Source: DASXBJ01 sp036491755 (lineage in GTDB: Bacteria > Chloroflexota > Dormibacteria > Dormibacterales > Dormibacteraceae). From it: 64,000 nt of DNA. This document shows positions 32,329 to 40,691 of this stretch, piece by piece. Position 1 is the first letter of the stretch; each line of letters begins with the position of its first letter. Location of the stretch: NCBI GenBank assembly GCA_036491755.1, contig DASXBJ010000066.1:11534-75533 (forward strand), read 5' to 3'. Position numbers and translations under genes: made by a program. The notes beneath the pieces were generated by a model, which saw nothing but the letters and a program-made list of their open reading frames with translations, was not told the origin of the DNA and made no database searches.

Positions 32329-33684
32329 TCAGGGTCGTGCTCGGCCTGCTGGGATCGGCAGGTCGACCAGCAGCGCTGCCCCGCCCGCGATTGAGGAGCC
32401 GGCCATGATCCTGCCACCGTGCTGCTCGACAATCCATTTCGCGATCGAAAGTCCGAGACCCGCCCGGCCGCCGCTGCGCGCCGGATCGGCACGAAAGAAC
32501 CGTTCGAACACGCTCTCGCGGTCGTCGACCGCGATTCCCGCGCCATCGTCCCCCACCACCAGACGCGCCCACGCCTGCTCGACTCGGAGCGAGACCTCAA
32601 CCGTCGATAGCGAATGGCGAACCGCGTTGTCGAGCAGTATCCACACGAGCTGGCGGAGGGCGTCCGCATCACCGTTGACGGTCGCCTCGAGGCACTCCAC
32701 CCGCATAGTGCGCTCGGAGTGGACCGCGATCGCCTGGCGGGCGACCTCCTCCACGACGCCCTTCAGGTCGACCGGTGCAAGGCCCAGCTCCAGGCCGGCG
32801 TCGGCACGGGCGAGGCTCAGCATGCGGTCGACCAGGCGCGCCATCCTGGCGCTCTCCGCGGCGATGTCAGCCGCCGCTGCGCGGCGGACGTCCTCACCAA
32901 CCTCAGGGCCGCGGGCGAGCAGCCCGGCGTTGCCTTGAATCGTGCTGAGCGGCGTCCGCAGCTCGTGGGAGGCATCCGCCACGAAGCGCCTCTGCGACTC
33001 GAAGGCCTCCCTGAGCTGGTCGAGCATGCGGTTGAAGCTCGCCGCCAGCAGGGCCACCTCGTCGGCGGCGCCGGGGGCGGACAGGCGACGCCCGAAGTCG
33101 CGCGTGCGGCCGATCTCGTCGGCCGTACCCGCCACTGCTTTGAGCGGGGCCAGGGCTCTGCCTGCCACCAGCCACGAGCCCAGCCAGGCAGCGAGCAGCG
33201 CCGGGACCGCCGAGACAACCAGGAATGTGGCGATTCCTGAGAGGTTGGATTGCAGCACTTTGGTCGACTGGCCGGTGACGACGAAGCCTTGCGCAAACGG
33301 CAGCGCGTACAGGCGCAGACCGCCTTCGGTGTCGAATGAGCCGCCGGCACCCTGGGCAACCCTGTCACGGAGCCCGAGCGCGACGGGCGGCGGCGATCCG
33401 TTCAGCTCGGCGCTGGAATATATCGTCGACCATGCCGGGTCGAACACCTCGACGAAAACATCAGTGCTGGTGCGAAGATCCGCCGGCGCGATTGGCGATC
33501 GAGCAGCGAGGTCGGACGACGAGTTGAGTGACCTGACCGCTGTCTGCGCCCGGCTCCGCAGAGCGTCGTCCTGGTTGGTCGCCACTCCGTGCGCCAGCAG
33601 CGCATAGAACAGGGCCCCGAACAGCACGAGCGCCAGTGCCACCACGCCAGCCCCGAACAGCGCCAGCCTGGCGCGAAGCGGCAA
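32329..33684 (-). CDS. HAMP-domain sensor histidine kinase
   Basis: A 451-residue sensor kinase: helix one (residues 9-30), an outer sensor domain of about 130 residues, helix two (about 158-178), a HAMP linker, then a HisKA domain with phospho-accepting His in ADASHELRTPLSTI and a HATPase domain with N-box WILLDNAVRHS, G1 GDDGAGI and G2 GRAGLGLSIAKW. The response regulator gene ends three bases upstream, so the two form a classical OmpR-type operon. The signal is unknown. Confidence 0.93.
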   Translation of the reverse strand: MPLRARLALFGAGVVALALVLFGALFYALLAHGVATNQDDALRSRAQTAVRSLNSSSDLAARSPIAPADLRTSTDVFVEVFDPAWSTIYSSAELNGSPPPVALGLRDRVAQGAGGSFDTEGGLRLYALPFAQGFVVTGQSTKVLQSNLSGIATFLVVSAVPALLAAWLGSWLVAGRALAPLKAVAGTADEIGRTRDFGRRLSAPGAADEVALLAASFNRMLDQLREAFESQRRFVADASHELRTPLSTIQGNAGLLARGPEVGEDVRRAAAADIAAESARMARLVDRMLSLARADAGLELGLAPVDLKGVVEEVARQAIAVHSERTMRVECLEATVNGDADALRQLVWILLDNAVRHSLSTVEVSLRVEQAWARLVVGDDGAGIAVDDRESVFERFFRADPARSGGRAGLGLSIAKWIVEQHGGRIMAGSSIAGGAALLVDLPIPAGRARP

Positions 33685-33687
33685 GCG

Positions 33688-34353
33688 CTACTCGCGCAAG
33701 GCGTAGCCGGCGCCGCGGATCGTGTGCAAGAGTCGCGGCTCACCGCCGAGCTCCAGCTTCTGGCGCAGGTATCCGATGTACACCGCCACGACATTGTCCG
33801 ACTCCGGCTCGCCCTGCCAAACCGCCTCGAGGAGCTGCTCGCGGGTCAGCACCTGCCGCGGATGGCGAAGGAAATGCTCCAGCAGCTCAAACTCGGTCGC
33901 CGTGAGCTCGATCGACCGGTCGCCGCGCCAGGCTTCACGCATCGAGGGTTCGAGGCGGAGATCGGCGAAGCCAAGGCGGTCGGCCGGAGATGTGCGGCGC
34001 AGCAGGGCGCGCACCCGGGCGAGCAGCTCTTCGTAGGCGAACGGCTTCGCGAGGTAATCGTCAGCGCCGCTGTCGAGGCCGCGCACCCGCTCGCCGGTTC
34101 CGGCCAGCGCGGTCAAGAGGAGGATGGGAATGGGACCCGCGGCGCGCAGGCGGCGGCACACGGCGATTCCATCCATTCCGGGCAGCATCACATCGAGCAC
34201 GACCATGTCGAATTTGCGTTCGCGGGCGCGCTGCAGGGCCCCCAGCCCGTCACCGGCGACCTCCACGTCGTACCGTTCGGCGGCCAAGACCCGCTCGAGC
34301 GTCGCCGCGAGGCGCACGTCGTCCTCCACCACCAGGATCCTCGGTCCGCTCAT
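33688..34353 (-). CDS. OmpR/PhoB-family response regulator
   Basis: A 221-residue regulator. The receiver domain has LVVEDDVRLA (acidic pocket), the phosphorylated Asp in MVVLDVMLPGMDG, the switch threonine in LLLTAL and the lysine in DYLAKPFAYEEL. The C-terminal winged helix has ELTATEFELLEHFLRHPRQV and VYIGYLRQKL. It is followed three bases later by its kinase gene. A TATATA -10 lies close before the ATG. Confidence 0.94.
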   Translation of the reverse strand: MSGPRILVVEDDVRLAATLERVLAAERYDVEVAGDGLGALQRARERKFDMVVLDVMLPGMDGIAVCRRLRAAGPIPILLLTALAGTGERVRGLDSGADDYLAKPFAYEELLARVRALLRRTSPADRLGFADLRLEPSMREAWRGDRSIELTATEFELLEHFLRHPRQVLTREQLLEAVWQGEPESDNVVAVYIGYLRQKLELGGEPRLLHTIRGAGYALRE

Positions 34354-34362
34354 GTGCACCGA

Positions 34363-34391
34363 TATATAAGCCCCACGTGAGGATTGGATAA
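34363..34391 (-). promoter_or_regulatory. Promoter of the two-component operon
   Basis: On the minus strand TTATCC is followed after 17 bases by TATATA, which ends nine bases before the ATG of the response regulator. The message would have little or no leader. Spacing is ideal, but the -35 is only a partial match. Confidence 0.45.
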
Positions 34392-34484
34392 GCGAATCTG
34401 GCGTTCCTGTCGAAATTCGCCCTCTCCGTTCGTCGCCTGGATGAAGACCGAAATTGAGGTCCACAAGTTCAAGGAGACGGACGC

Positions 34485-34805
34485 ATGGCTAATTTCGTAC
34501 TCGTATACACCGGCGGAGGAATGCCCGGAAGCGACGCGGAGCGCAAGAAGGTCATGGACGCGTGGGGGGCGTGGTTCGGCCGATTGGGTGAAGGCATCGT
34601 CGACATGGGCAACCCCTTCACCCAGGAAGCAAAGACGATCTCGAAAGGCGGGTCGGTGCACGACGGAGCGGACGGGACCCGGGCGACCGGCTACTCGATC
34701 CTGAAGGCGGACTCGATCCAGGCGGCTGCGGAGCTGGCCAAGGGATGCCCGGTGCTGGAGTCGGGCGCCAAGATCACGGTTTACGAAATCCACCCGGCGA
34801 TGTAG
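34485..34805 (+). CDS. YCII/DGPF-family protein
   Basis: A 106-residue ferredoxin-like-fold protein of the YCII-related (DGPF) family. It starts ANFVLVYTGGGMPG and has KKVMDAWGAWFGRLG, a glycine-rich centre GGSVHDGADGTRATGYSIL and the end LESGAKITVYEIHPAM. Family members are often encoded with ECF41-type sigma factors or act as small enzymes, but the function here is unknown. It sits alone between the two-component system and a convergent transglutaminase gene. Confidence 0.88.
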   Translation: MANFVLVYTGGGMPGSDAERKKVMDAWGAWFGRLGEGIVDMGNPFTQEAKTISKGGSVHDGADGTRATGYSILKADSIQAAAELAKGCPVLESGAKITVYEIHPAM

Positions 34806-34838
34806 CCAGGCGTTGGGGCCGGGGAGCGATCCCCGGCT

Positions 34839-35702
34839 TCACTCCACCGCGGTGAGAGTGACCCTCTTGCTGGTGGTGAGGTGGCCCCTCGCTCGCGAGC
34901 GGTAGGTGCCCGAGGTCGGGGCGACGTCCGAGTAATCGGCTCCGACGGCGATCGTCACGTAGCCCAAACCGCCCCGGCTGGCGTGAGTCGGATCGAATGC
35001 GGATGCGATGGCTTCGCCGGTGCCGTCCCTGGTCGGCAGCACGACCTCGACCCAGGCGTGCGTGCCGCCCTGGCCGAGCAGGTGCCCGGACACGTATCGC
35101 GCCGGTAAACCGCAGACGCGGCACATGGCCAGCATGACGTGGGCGAAGTCCTGGCAGACGCCGGCGCCCAGGGCCAGCGCCTCCGCCGCGGTGGTCCGGA
35201 CACCGGTGACCCCATGACGGTAGGTCATCGACTGGTAGACCCAATCGTTGATCTTGTCCGCGAGATCGAGGCCCCACTCGGCGGACGCGACCAGCTCCTC
35301 GGCCGAGCCGCGAATCCGTTCGTCAGCGGCCGTCAGTCCGGTCGGCTCCAGGAGGTAGCCGTCGGCGAGCCAGCCATCCGCCACGCGGTTCGGCTCCTCC
35401 GCATGCCGCTCCACCAACACCTCGGCGACAAACTCGATGACTGCCGCCACCCGGGGCGCGAAGACGTCGACGATCACGTTCCCGAACCGGTCCCGCCGGT
35501 CCTCCAGGCGGACGCCGTCGAGATCGACCGACAGCTCGTGCCGCAGCCTGCGCTGGTCGCCGAATCGCTCCGGCGGGATGACGACCAGGCGATGGGTGAG
35601 GTCGCGGATCGGCTCGGGGTACTCATAGCGAAAGCTCTGGCGCAGCAGGTAGGACGCTTTGCGGGCGCTGGTCCAGTCGACGGTCGATGGCTCGATCGCC
35701 AT
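34839..35702 (-). CDS. Transglutaminase-like protease-fold protein (TG1)
   Basis: A 287-residue protein with an N-terminal transglutaminase-associated beta domain (LLRQSFRYEYPEPIRDLTHR) and a transglutaminase core: catalytic Cys in GAGVCQDFAHVMLAMC, His in GGTHAWVEV and Asp in SAFDPTHA, so the triad is complete. It is cytoplasmic as no signal is seen. Its ATG overlaps the stop of the second transglutaminase gene by one base (TGATG). Such genes accompany circularly permuted ATP-grasp and alpha-E genes, as they do here. Confidence 0.9.
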   Translation of the reverse strand: MAIEPSTVDWTSARKASYLLRQSFRYEYPEPIRDLTHRLVVIPPERFGDQRRLRHELSVDLDGVRLEDRRDRFGNVIVDVFAPRVAAVIEFVAEVLVERHAEEPNRVADGWLADGYLLEPTGLTAADERIRGSAEELVASAEWGLDLADKINDWVYQSMTYRHGVTGVRTTAAEALALGAGVCQDFAHVMLAMCRVCGLPARYVSGHLLGQGGTHAWVEVVLPTRDGTGEAIASAFDPTHASRGGLGYVTIAVGADYSDVAPTSGTYRSRARGHLTTSKRVTLTAVE

Positions 35703-36499
35703 CAGTCGGCCTCCATCCTGTCGGCCCACACGGTCATCGAGCGGAACGTGGCGGGACCGAAGGTGGTGAGCATCGCGACGTCGAGCGCGTCCCGGCCCCG
35801 GCCGATCAGCACGCGGCCCACCCGCCGGGTGTTGTTGCGGGGGTCGAAGGTCCACCAGCGATCTCCCAGCCAGACCTCCATCCAGGCGGCGAAGTCCATC
35901 GGTGCATGGTCCGCGGGCACATAGAGATCCGGCAGATAGCCGAATACGTAGCGAGAGGGGATGTTCAGGGCGCGGCAGAAGCTGACCGCCAGGTGGGTCA
36001 GGTCGCGACAGACGCCCTTGCCCTGCTCGAGCACGTCGACGGCCGTGGTCAGCGGGTTGCTCGATCCGTACTGAAACTGGATGTGGTCATGGACCCAGTC
36101 GCACACCGCCTGCACGCGAGGGCCGCCCGGTTCGGTCTGGCCGAACAGCTGCCAGGCCATGCCCATGAGCTGGTCGGAGAGGCAGTAGCGGCTCGGCAGT
36201 GTGAAGTGGAGCAGGTCACCCGGAACCTGGTCGACCGGCGCCTGGGGCACGGCGGAGGCGTCCGGGTCGGGTTCATCCGGCACCGCGACGACTGCGTCAT
36301 ATCTCAGAACGAGCTGCCCGGTCGGCATCACCAGGCGCTTGACGGGATTGCCGTAGACGTCGCTGTACTCGTCGATCGGCAGGGACGGCTGCGTCGACCA
36401 GCTCTCCGTGACCAGCTGGTGGGTGGCGTCCGAACGCGGGCGAACCTGGACTGTGGCGACGGTGGGCGCGCTCACGTCGTACTTGAACTCACAACCCAC
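35702..36499 (-). CDS. Transglutaminase-like protein, His-variant (TG2)
   Basis: About 265 residues. The N-terminal domain begins VGCEFKYDVSAPTVATVQVR and the core has the Cys in GKGVCRDLTHLAVSFCR and Asp in WTFDPRNN. Where the catalytic His is expected (HAW) the sequence is MDFAAWMEVWLG, a variation I recall as typical of this subfamily. It may use another histidine (ADHAP nearby) or be inactive. The start is uncertain: GTG is the first usable codon, with no good Shine-Dalgarno; the first strand would fit a start a few residues earlier. Confidence 0.83.
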   Translation of the reverse strand: MGCEFKYDVSAPTVATVQVRPRSDATHQLVTESWSTQPSLPIDEYSDVYGNPVKRLVMPTGQLVLRYDAVVAVPDEPDPDASAVPQAPVDQVPGDLLHFTLPSRYCLSDQLMGMAWQLFGQTEPGGPRVQAVCDWVHDHIQFQYGSSNPLTTAVDVLEQGKGVCRDLTHLAVSFCRALNIPSRYVFGYLPDLYVPADHAPMDFAAWMEVWLGDRWWTFDPRNNTRRVGRVLIGRGRDALDVAMLTTFGPATFRSMTVWADRMEAD

Positions 36500-36550
36500 T
36501 CGAAGGTCGATCGTGCTTCGTAATGTCGCGATGGCGCAGAAACTATAGCG

Positions 36551-38023
36551 GTGACTCCCGTGAATTCCCTCGACAGCGGATACCAGCTCAACGGTTTCTA
36601 TGACGAAATGCTTGCCGCCCCCGGACGGCCCAGACCTGCCTATCGCCGACTCTACGACCACCTCCAGGCGTTGGGTCCCGACGAGCTGCAGCGCCGCCAT
36701 GACCTCGCGATGCAGATGTTCCGCAACCACGGGATCACGTTTGCCGTGTACCCGGACGCCCAGGGCACGGAGAAGGTCTTCCCCTTCGACATCATCCCGC
36801 GGGTGATCTCGGCCGCAACGTGGGATCGGATCGAGAGGGGCCTGGAACAGCGCCTTCGGGCCTTGAACCTGTTCCTGGACGACGTGTACGGCCGCAAGCT
36901 GATCCTGAAGCAGGGCGGCGTGCCGGCCGAGACCGTCCTGACGAGCTCGCTTTACCTGAGAGAGGTCGAGGGGCTGCCCGTGCCCCACGGTATCCACTGC
37001 CACATCGCCGGCATCGACCTGGTCCGCGACGAGAAGGGCGAGTTCTTCGTGCTCGAGGACAACCTCCGGACCCCGTCGGGCGTCTCCTACGTGCTGGCCA
37101 ATCGGCACGTGATGAAGAGCGTGCTGCCCGATCTGTTCGCCGGCTACCCGGTGCGCCCGGTCGAAGGGTACGTGCACGACCTGCTTCGCCTGCTGCGCTG
37201 GCTGGCGCCCAAAGGCGTCGACGACCCGACGGTCGTGCTGCTCACGCCTGGCCTGAACAACTCCGCCTACTACGAGCACCTGTACCTCGCCAAACAGATG
37301 GGCATCGAGCTGGTTGAAGGCTCCGACCTGGTGGTCGACCAGGACCAGGTGTTCATGCGCACCACCCAGGGATTGCGTCCGGTGCACGTCATCTACCGGC
37401 GGATCGATGACGGGTGGCTGGACCCGATCTTTGGGCGGCAGGAGTCCCTGGTTGGGGTCGCGGGCTTGGTCAGCGCCTATCGAGCTGGCAATGTCGCCAT
37501 CGCCAACGCTCTCGGCAACGGAGTGGCGGACGACAAGGCGGTTTACGCGCTGGTGCCGAAGATCATCCGGTACTACCTCGACGAGGACCCGGTCCTGCCC
37601 AACGTGGAGACGTACCTGTGCTCCAACAAGGCGGATCGCGATCACGTGCTCGCCAATCTCGAGAGGCTGGTGGTCAAGACCGTCGACGGGTCGGGCGGAT
37701 ACGGGATGCTGATCGGACCGGAGTCGACCAGCGCCGAACGCGACGACTTCAGCCGCCGAATCGTCGCGCGCCCACGCTCGTTCATCGCCCAGCCGGTCAT
37801 CCCTCTGTCGGTCCAGCCGGTGCTGGACGGCGGCCGGCTCAGACGCACCCATCAGGACCTGCGGCCGTTTGTCCTCACCGGACCCGACGTGCGCACCACC
37901 TCGGGCGGGCTCACCCGCGTCGCGTTGAAGGCCGGCTCGCTCGTCGTCAACAGCTCACAGGGCGGCGGGAGCCGCGACACCTGGGTCATGACCGAGGACT
38001 CGCAGGACGGTGAGGATGCTTAG
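36551..38023 (+). CDS. Circularly permuted ATP-grasp protein (DUF404/DUF407 type)
   Basis: A 490-residue circularly permuted ATP-grasp protein. Landmarks are GYQLNGFYDEML at the start, FPFDIIPRVISAATWDRIER, FVLEDNLRTPSGVSYVLANR (metal-binding Glu and Asn), LLTPGLNNSAYYEHLYLA, VVKTVDGSGGYGMLIGP and the end GSRDTWVMTED. Family members are predicted peptide or amide ligases that work with alpha-E and transglutaminase proteins, all encoded here. The GTG start lacks a Shine-Dalgarno; a CTATAG just upstream raises the option of a leaderless start at a GTG three codons later. Confidence 0.92.
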   Translation: MTPVNSLDSGYQLNGFYDEMLAAPGRPRPAYRRLYDHLQALGPDELQRRHDLAMQMFRNHGITFAVYPDAQGTEKVFPFDIIPRVISAATWDRIERGLEQRLRALNLFLDDVYGRKLILKQGGVPAETVLTSSLYLREVEGLPVPHGIHCHIAGIDLVRDEKGEFFVLEDNLRTPSGVSYVLANRHVMKSVLPDLFAGYPVRPVEGYVHDLLRLLRWLAPKGVDDPTVVLLTPGLNNSAYYEHLYLAKQMGIELVEGSDLVVDQDQVFMRTTQGLRPVHVIYRRIDDGWLDPIFGRQESLVGVAGLVSAYRAGNVAIANALGNGVADDKAVYALVPKIIRYYLDEDPVLPNVETYLCSNKADRDHVLANLERLVVKTVDGSGGYGMLIGPESTSAERDDFSRRIVARPRSFIAQPVIPLSVQPVLDGGRLRRTHQDLRPFVLTGPDVRTTSGGLTRVALKAGSLVVNSSQGGGSRDTWVMTEDSQDGEDA

Positions 38024-38975
38024 CCGCGCCGCAACCTCGCTGACTCTGCTGGGGCGGCACCTGGAGAGGGCCGACCACCTCGCGCGCATCCTGGGAGTGC
38101 ACGTGGCGCAGTCACTCGACCGCCGGGACGAGCCCGGCCCCGAGTACTGGTCGCGGTTCATGGAGCTCGCCGGGTGGCACGGAAGCGACACTGGCCGGCG
38201 CGACCTGGCCGTGGAGATGGTGGTCGGCGGCACGCTCGGGCCATCCGTGCGATCCAGCATTGGCGCCGCGCGCCTCGCCGCCCAGGCCGTGAGGCCTTCC
38301 CTGCCGAGCGAGCTCTACGAGCAGGTCAATGCGCTGCACTGGCGCGTGCAGGAATCGGAGTGGCAGCCCGACCTCTACCCATTCCTCAACGACGTTCAGA
38401 TGAGCATCCGGCTGGTCGACGGGCTGCTCGATGACACGATGCCTCACGACGAGGCGCGCGACTTTGTGAGGCTGGGCAAGTTCGTCGAGCGCGCGGCCAA
38501 CGTGACGGCGATCGTGACTCGCAAGTCGGCCGACCTGGCCGGCACGCCCGAGGCGGTGCTCGAGTGGACAGTGGTGCTCAAGTCGTGCTTCGCGTTCGAG
38601 TCGTACCAGGCGCGCTATTCCGGAGGCGTCACGCCCGATCGGGTCGTCGAGTGCCTGCTGCTTGATCGGAACCTTCCTCGCTCCGCACGCTTCTCGGCGA
38701 CAGTCGCGCTGGAGTCGGTGGCGAGAATCGACGGCGCCGGCAGACGCTCCCGGCCCCGACGCCTGCTGGCGCGGCTGGAGACCCTTTTCGAGGAGACGGA
38801 TTCGCATGCTCTGGTCGAGCGAGCCATGGACTTCGACGCCGAGTGCCGGGCGGTGCTGCGCCAGCTGGAGGTCGCGCTCCGCGACACCTACTTCCACCCG
38901 AGCAAGGTGCCCTCATCCGTGATGGGCGACGAGGAGCGGGCGATGCCGCAACAACAGCAACAGGGCCGCCGATGA
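38016..38975 (+). CDS. Alpha-E domain protein (DUF403)
   Basis: A 319-residue all-helical protein opening MLSRAATSLTLLGRHLERAD, the hallmark of the alpha-E (DUF403) family, with a further conserved FVRLGKFVERAANVTAI near residue 150 and a glutamate-rich core. It overlaps the ATP-grasp gene by eight bases and the third transglutaminase gene by four, so the three are translationally coupled. The partner role is inferred: alpha-E proteins always travel with this ATP-grasp and may carry or position its product. A GTG two codons upstream is an alternative start. Confidence 0.92.
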   Translation: MLSRAATSLTLLGRHLERADHLARILGVHVAQSLDRRDEPGPEYWSRFMELAGWHGSDTGRRDLAVEMVVGGTLGPSVRSSIGAARLAAQAVRPSLPSELYEQVNALHWRVQESEWQPDLYPFLNDVQMSIRLVDGLLDDTMPHDEARDFVRLGKFVERAANVTAIVTRKSADLAGTPEAVLEWTVVLKSCFAFESYQARYSGGVTPDRVVECLLLDRNLPRSARFSATVALESVARIDGAGRRSRPRRLLARLETLFEETDSHALVERAMDFDAECRAVLRQLEVALRDTYFHPSKVPSSVMGDEERAMPQQQQQGRR

Positions 38976-39778
38976 AGCTCGAGATCGTTCACAGCACGCG
39001 ATACCGCTACTCCGGACCGATCGCGGAGACCGTCATGGAGGTTCGCCTGCAGCCCATGAACGGGGCCGGCCAGCGCTGCCTTGATTTCGAGCTCGAGCTC
39101 AGCTCGGGCATCAAGCCGCGCGACTACGTCGACGGCTACGGAAACCACGTCCACTACTTCAACCTGGTGCGTCCGCACAGCCGCTTGAGCGTCTTGAGCC
39201 GCTCGGTGGTTGAAACCGGTCTCCAGCCTGACGCCGACCCTGGCGAGGAGCTCGTGCAGGATTTCCTGCGGTTTCGCTCGCCTGTGAAGGACATCGAAGG
39301 AGTGCGCGAGATGGCGCGGCGCCACGCCCCGGAAGACCAGTCACCCGAGGCGATCGAGCACGCCCTCGACGAGCTGACACTCGCGATCAGCCGGGACTTC
39401 AGCTACGACCGCGCGGTCACCAACGTCTACACCGTGGTCGATGACGTTCTCGCCCTGCGCGCCGGTGTGTGCCAGGACTTCGCACACCTCTTCATCGCGG
39501 TCGCGCGGGCCATGAGCGTCCCGGCCCGATACGTGAGCGGCTACATCCACTTCGCCGGCGTCAAGGGTGTCACCACGGCGTCGCATGCCTGGGCGGAAGC
39601 CTGGGTGCCGGGCCAAGGCTGGATCGGGTACGACGCGACGCGCCCGATCCGCACATCGGAGAACCACGTGCGCCTGGCGGTCGGGCGCGACTACACCGAC
39701 GCCGCGCCGACCCGCGGCATCTACGTCGGGTCCGCGACCGGCGCCATGGAGGTGAGGGTGCGGACCCGGGAGCTGTGA
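38972..39778 (+). CDS. Transglutaminase-like protease-fold protein (TG3)
   Basis: A 268-residue protein: beta domain (KLEIVHSTRYRYSGPIAETV) then a transglutaminase core with Cys in RAGVCQDFAHLFIAVAR, His in TASHAWAEAWVPG and Asp in GWIGYDATRP. The triad is complete. ATGA overlap with the alpha-E gene. In the known version of this gene set the transglutaminase is thought to hydrolyse or transfer the peptide made by the ATP-grasp enzyme. This is the third such enzyme within 5 kb, in a set that often has one or two. Confidence 0.92.
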   Translation: MKLEIVHSTRYRYSGPIAETVMEVRLQPMNGAGQRCLDFELELSSGIKPRDYVDGYGNHVHYFNLVRPHSRLSVLSRSVVETGLQPDADPGEELVQDFLRFRSPVKDIEGVREMARRHAPEDQSPEAIEHALDELTLAISRDFSYDRAVTNVYTVVDDVLALRAGVCQDFAHLFIAVARAMSVPARYVSGYIHFAGVKGVTTASHAWAEAWVPGQGWIGYDATRPIRTSENHVRLAVGRDYTDAAPTRGIYVGSATGAMEVRVRTREL

Positions 39779-39805
39779 TCGGCCGCTGGATATGGTGAGG
39801 TGCGG

Positions 39806-40468
39806 CTAGAACCTTCGGCCGCGCACGTGCTCGATCGAAAAGGTGGCCGTGTCGGCGATGAGCATGACGGCCATGACACCAGCTTCGACCGGGTCGCTGA
39901 CCACCAGGTCGGCGGCGTCAGGCACCGAGCCGGCCATGTTCGTGCAGACGACCAGGATCCCGGCCTCGCGGATCTCGCGCACCGCGTTCGTGATATCGCC
40001 TCCCATCAATGCCCCGGCCAGGACCAGGGCGCGCGCGCGGTGCAGGCGCGCGACAGCCCTCACCGCATCCGCGAGCTGCTGCTCGCCGACCAGGGGGATC
40101 GTGTCCACCGAGATGCGCTCGCCGCGAATGTTGTGCCGGTCGGCTTCGGATACGGCACCCTGGGCGACCATGCCGACCTGGGCGCCGCCGCCGATCACGA
40201 TGACGCGCTTGCCGTAGACGGCCTGGAACGTCGGGACCACCCTGACCCTCGTGACCGCGTCCAGAGCCTCGAGGTCTGTGACCAGCTGTTCGCTGTCGGC
40301 TGCCCCGGTGACCTCCATCTGCAGCTGCGCACTGCCTTCGCGATTGGCGCCCCCCGCGATGTAGGTGATGTTGGCGCCGTGCCGGAAGATGGTTTCGGCG
40401 ACGCGATAGAAGACGCCGGGCTGGTCTGGGGACTCGACGAGCAGGCCGAGCACCTCGGTTTCAGGCAT
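39806..40468 (-). CDS. ACT-domain regulatory protein (DUF5612-like)
   Basis: About 220 residues. The N-terminal ACT domain (LGLLVESPDQPGVFYRVAET, HGANITYIAGGA) is the amino-acid-binding regulatory fold, and the second domain (YGKRVIVIGGGAQVGMVAQG through CTNMAGSVPDAADLVVSDP) is Rossmann-like. This combination resembles an archaeal-type family, DUF5612. I chose the ATG at the ACT domain; another ATG would add 22 residues without known homology. It is divergent from the isoleucine-pathway gene cimA, so amino-acid sensing in that pathway is a reasonable guess. Confidence 0.75.
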   Translation of the reverse strand: MPETEVLGLLVESPDQPGVFYRVAETIFRHGANITYIAGGANREGSAQLQMEVTGAADSEQLVTDLEALDAVTRVRVVPTFQAVYGKRVIVIGGGAQVGMVAQGAVSEADRHNIRGERISVDTIPLVGEQQLADAVRAVARLHRARALVLAGALMGGDITNAVREIREAGILVVCTNMAGSVPDAADLVVSDPVEAGVMAVMLIADTATFSIEHVRGRRF

Positions 40469-40556
40469 GCGGAGAAGATAGCCTCTGTCGGCCTCCCACC
40501 AACGCGGACGGATGATTTTGGTGCTTGAAGCCATACGCGCGGCCGCTGAGATGGCC

Positions 40557-40562
40557 TAGCCT
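40557..40562 (+). promoter_or_regulatory. -10 element of the cimA leader
   Basis: TAGCCT fits the TANNNT -10 pattern and ends nine bases before the ATG of the leader peptide, so the leader ORF would sit at the 5' end of the message. No convincing -35 was found. Confidence 0.35.
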
Positions 40563-40571
40563 TTAGGGGCA

Positions 40572-40634
40572 ATGCGGCAGAAGCGTCGAATCGGAATCGT
40601 GATCGAGATTAGCCGGGGAGGTGCCCCGACTTAG
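40572..40634 (+). CDS. Isoleucine-rich attenuation leader peptide of cimA
   Basis: A 20-residue ORF, MRQKRRIGIVIEISRGGAPT, with four isoleucine codons and one valine codon within seven (ATC GGA ATC GTG ATC GAG ATT). It ends 58 bases before cimA, the first enzyme of the citramalate route to isoleucine. Its last codons overlap a segment that can pair with the downstream terminator stem. When isoleucyl-tRNA is scarce a ribosome stalled on the Ile codons would leave that segment free; when it is plentiful the ribosome at the stop would cover it. Confidence 0.7.
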   Translation: MRQKRRIGIVIEISRGGAPT

Positions 40635-40665
40635 CGCACACCGCTCGAGTCGTGGGACCTCCCGG
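40613..40665 (+). promoter_or_regulatory. Antiterminator pairing in the cimA leader
   Basis: The segment CCGGGGAGGTGCCC (end of the leader ORF) can pair over 12 base pairs with GGGACCTCCCGG further down, with two single-base bulges. This uses the left arm of the terminator, so the two structures exclude each other. The same upstream segment also folds on itself (CGGGG-CCCCG). Confidence 0.6.
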
Positions 40666-40691
40666 CCACATCAAGGCCCGGAGGTTTTTTT
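40657..40691 (+). terminator. Attenuator terminator before cimA
   Basis: ACCTCCCGGCC pairs with GGCCCGGAGGT (10 of 11 pairs, loop ACATCAA) and is followed at once by seven T residues, a textbook intrinsic terminator placed immediately before the cimA ATG. The right arm contains the cimA Shine-Dalgarno GGAGG, so the structure would block both transcription and translation. Confidence 0.75.

Noticed and set aside
40621..40691. T-box riboswitch in the cimA leader (GTGGGACC resembles the T-box core GTGGNACC)
   Set aside because: There is no room for Stem I or a specifier loop, and the leader peptide with Ile codons explains the alternative stems better. The tRNA pairing implied by the G after TGG would not fit an isoleucine tRNA.
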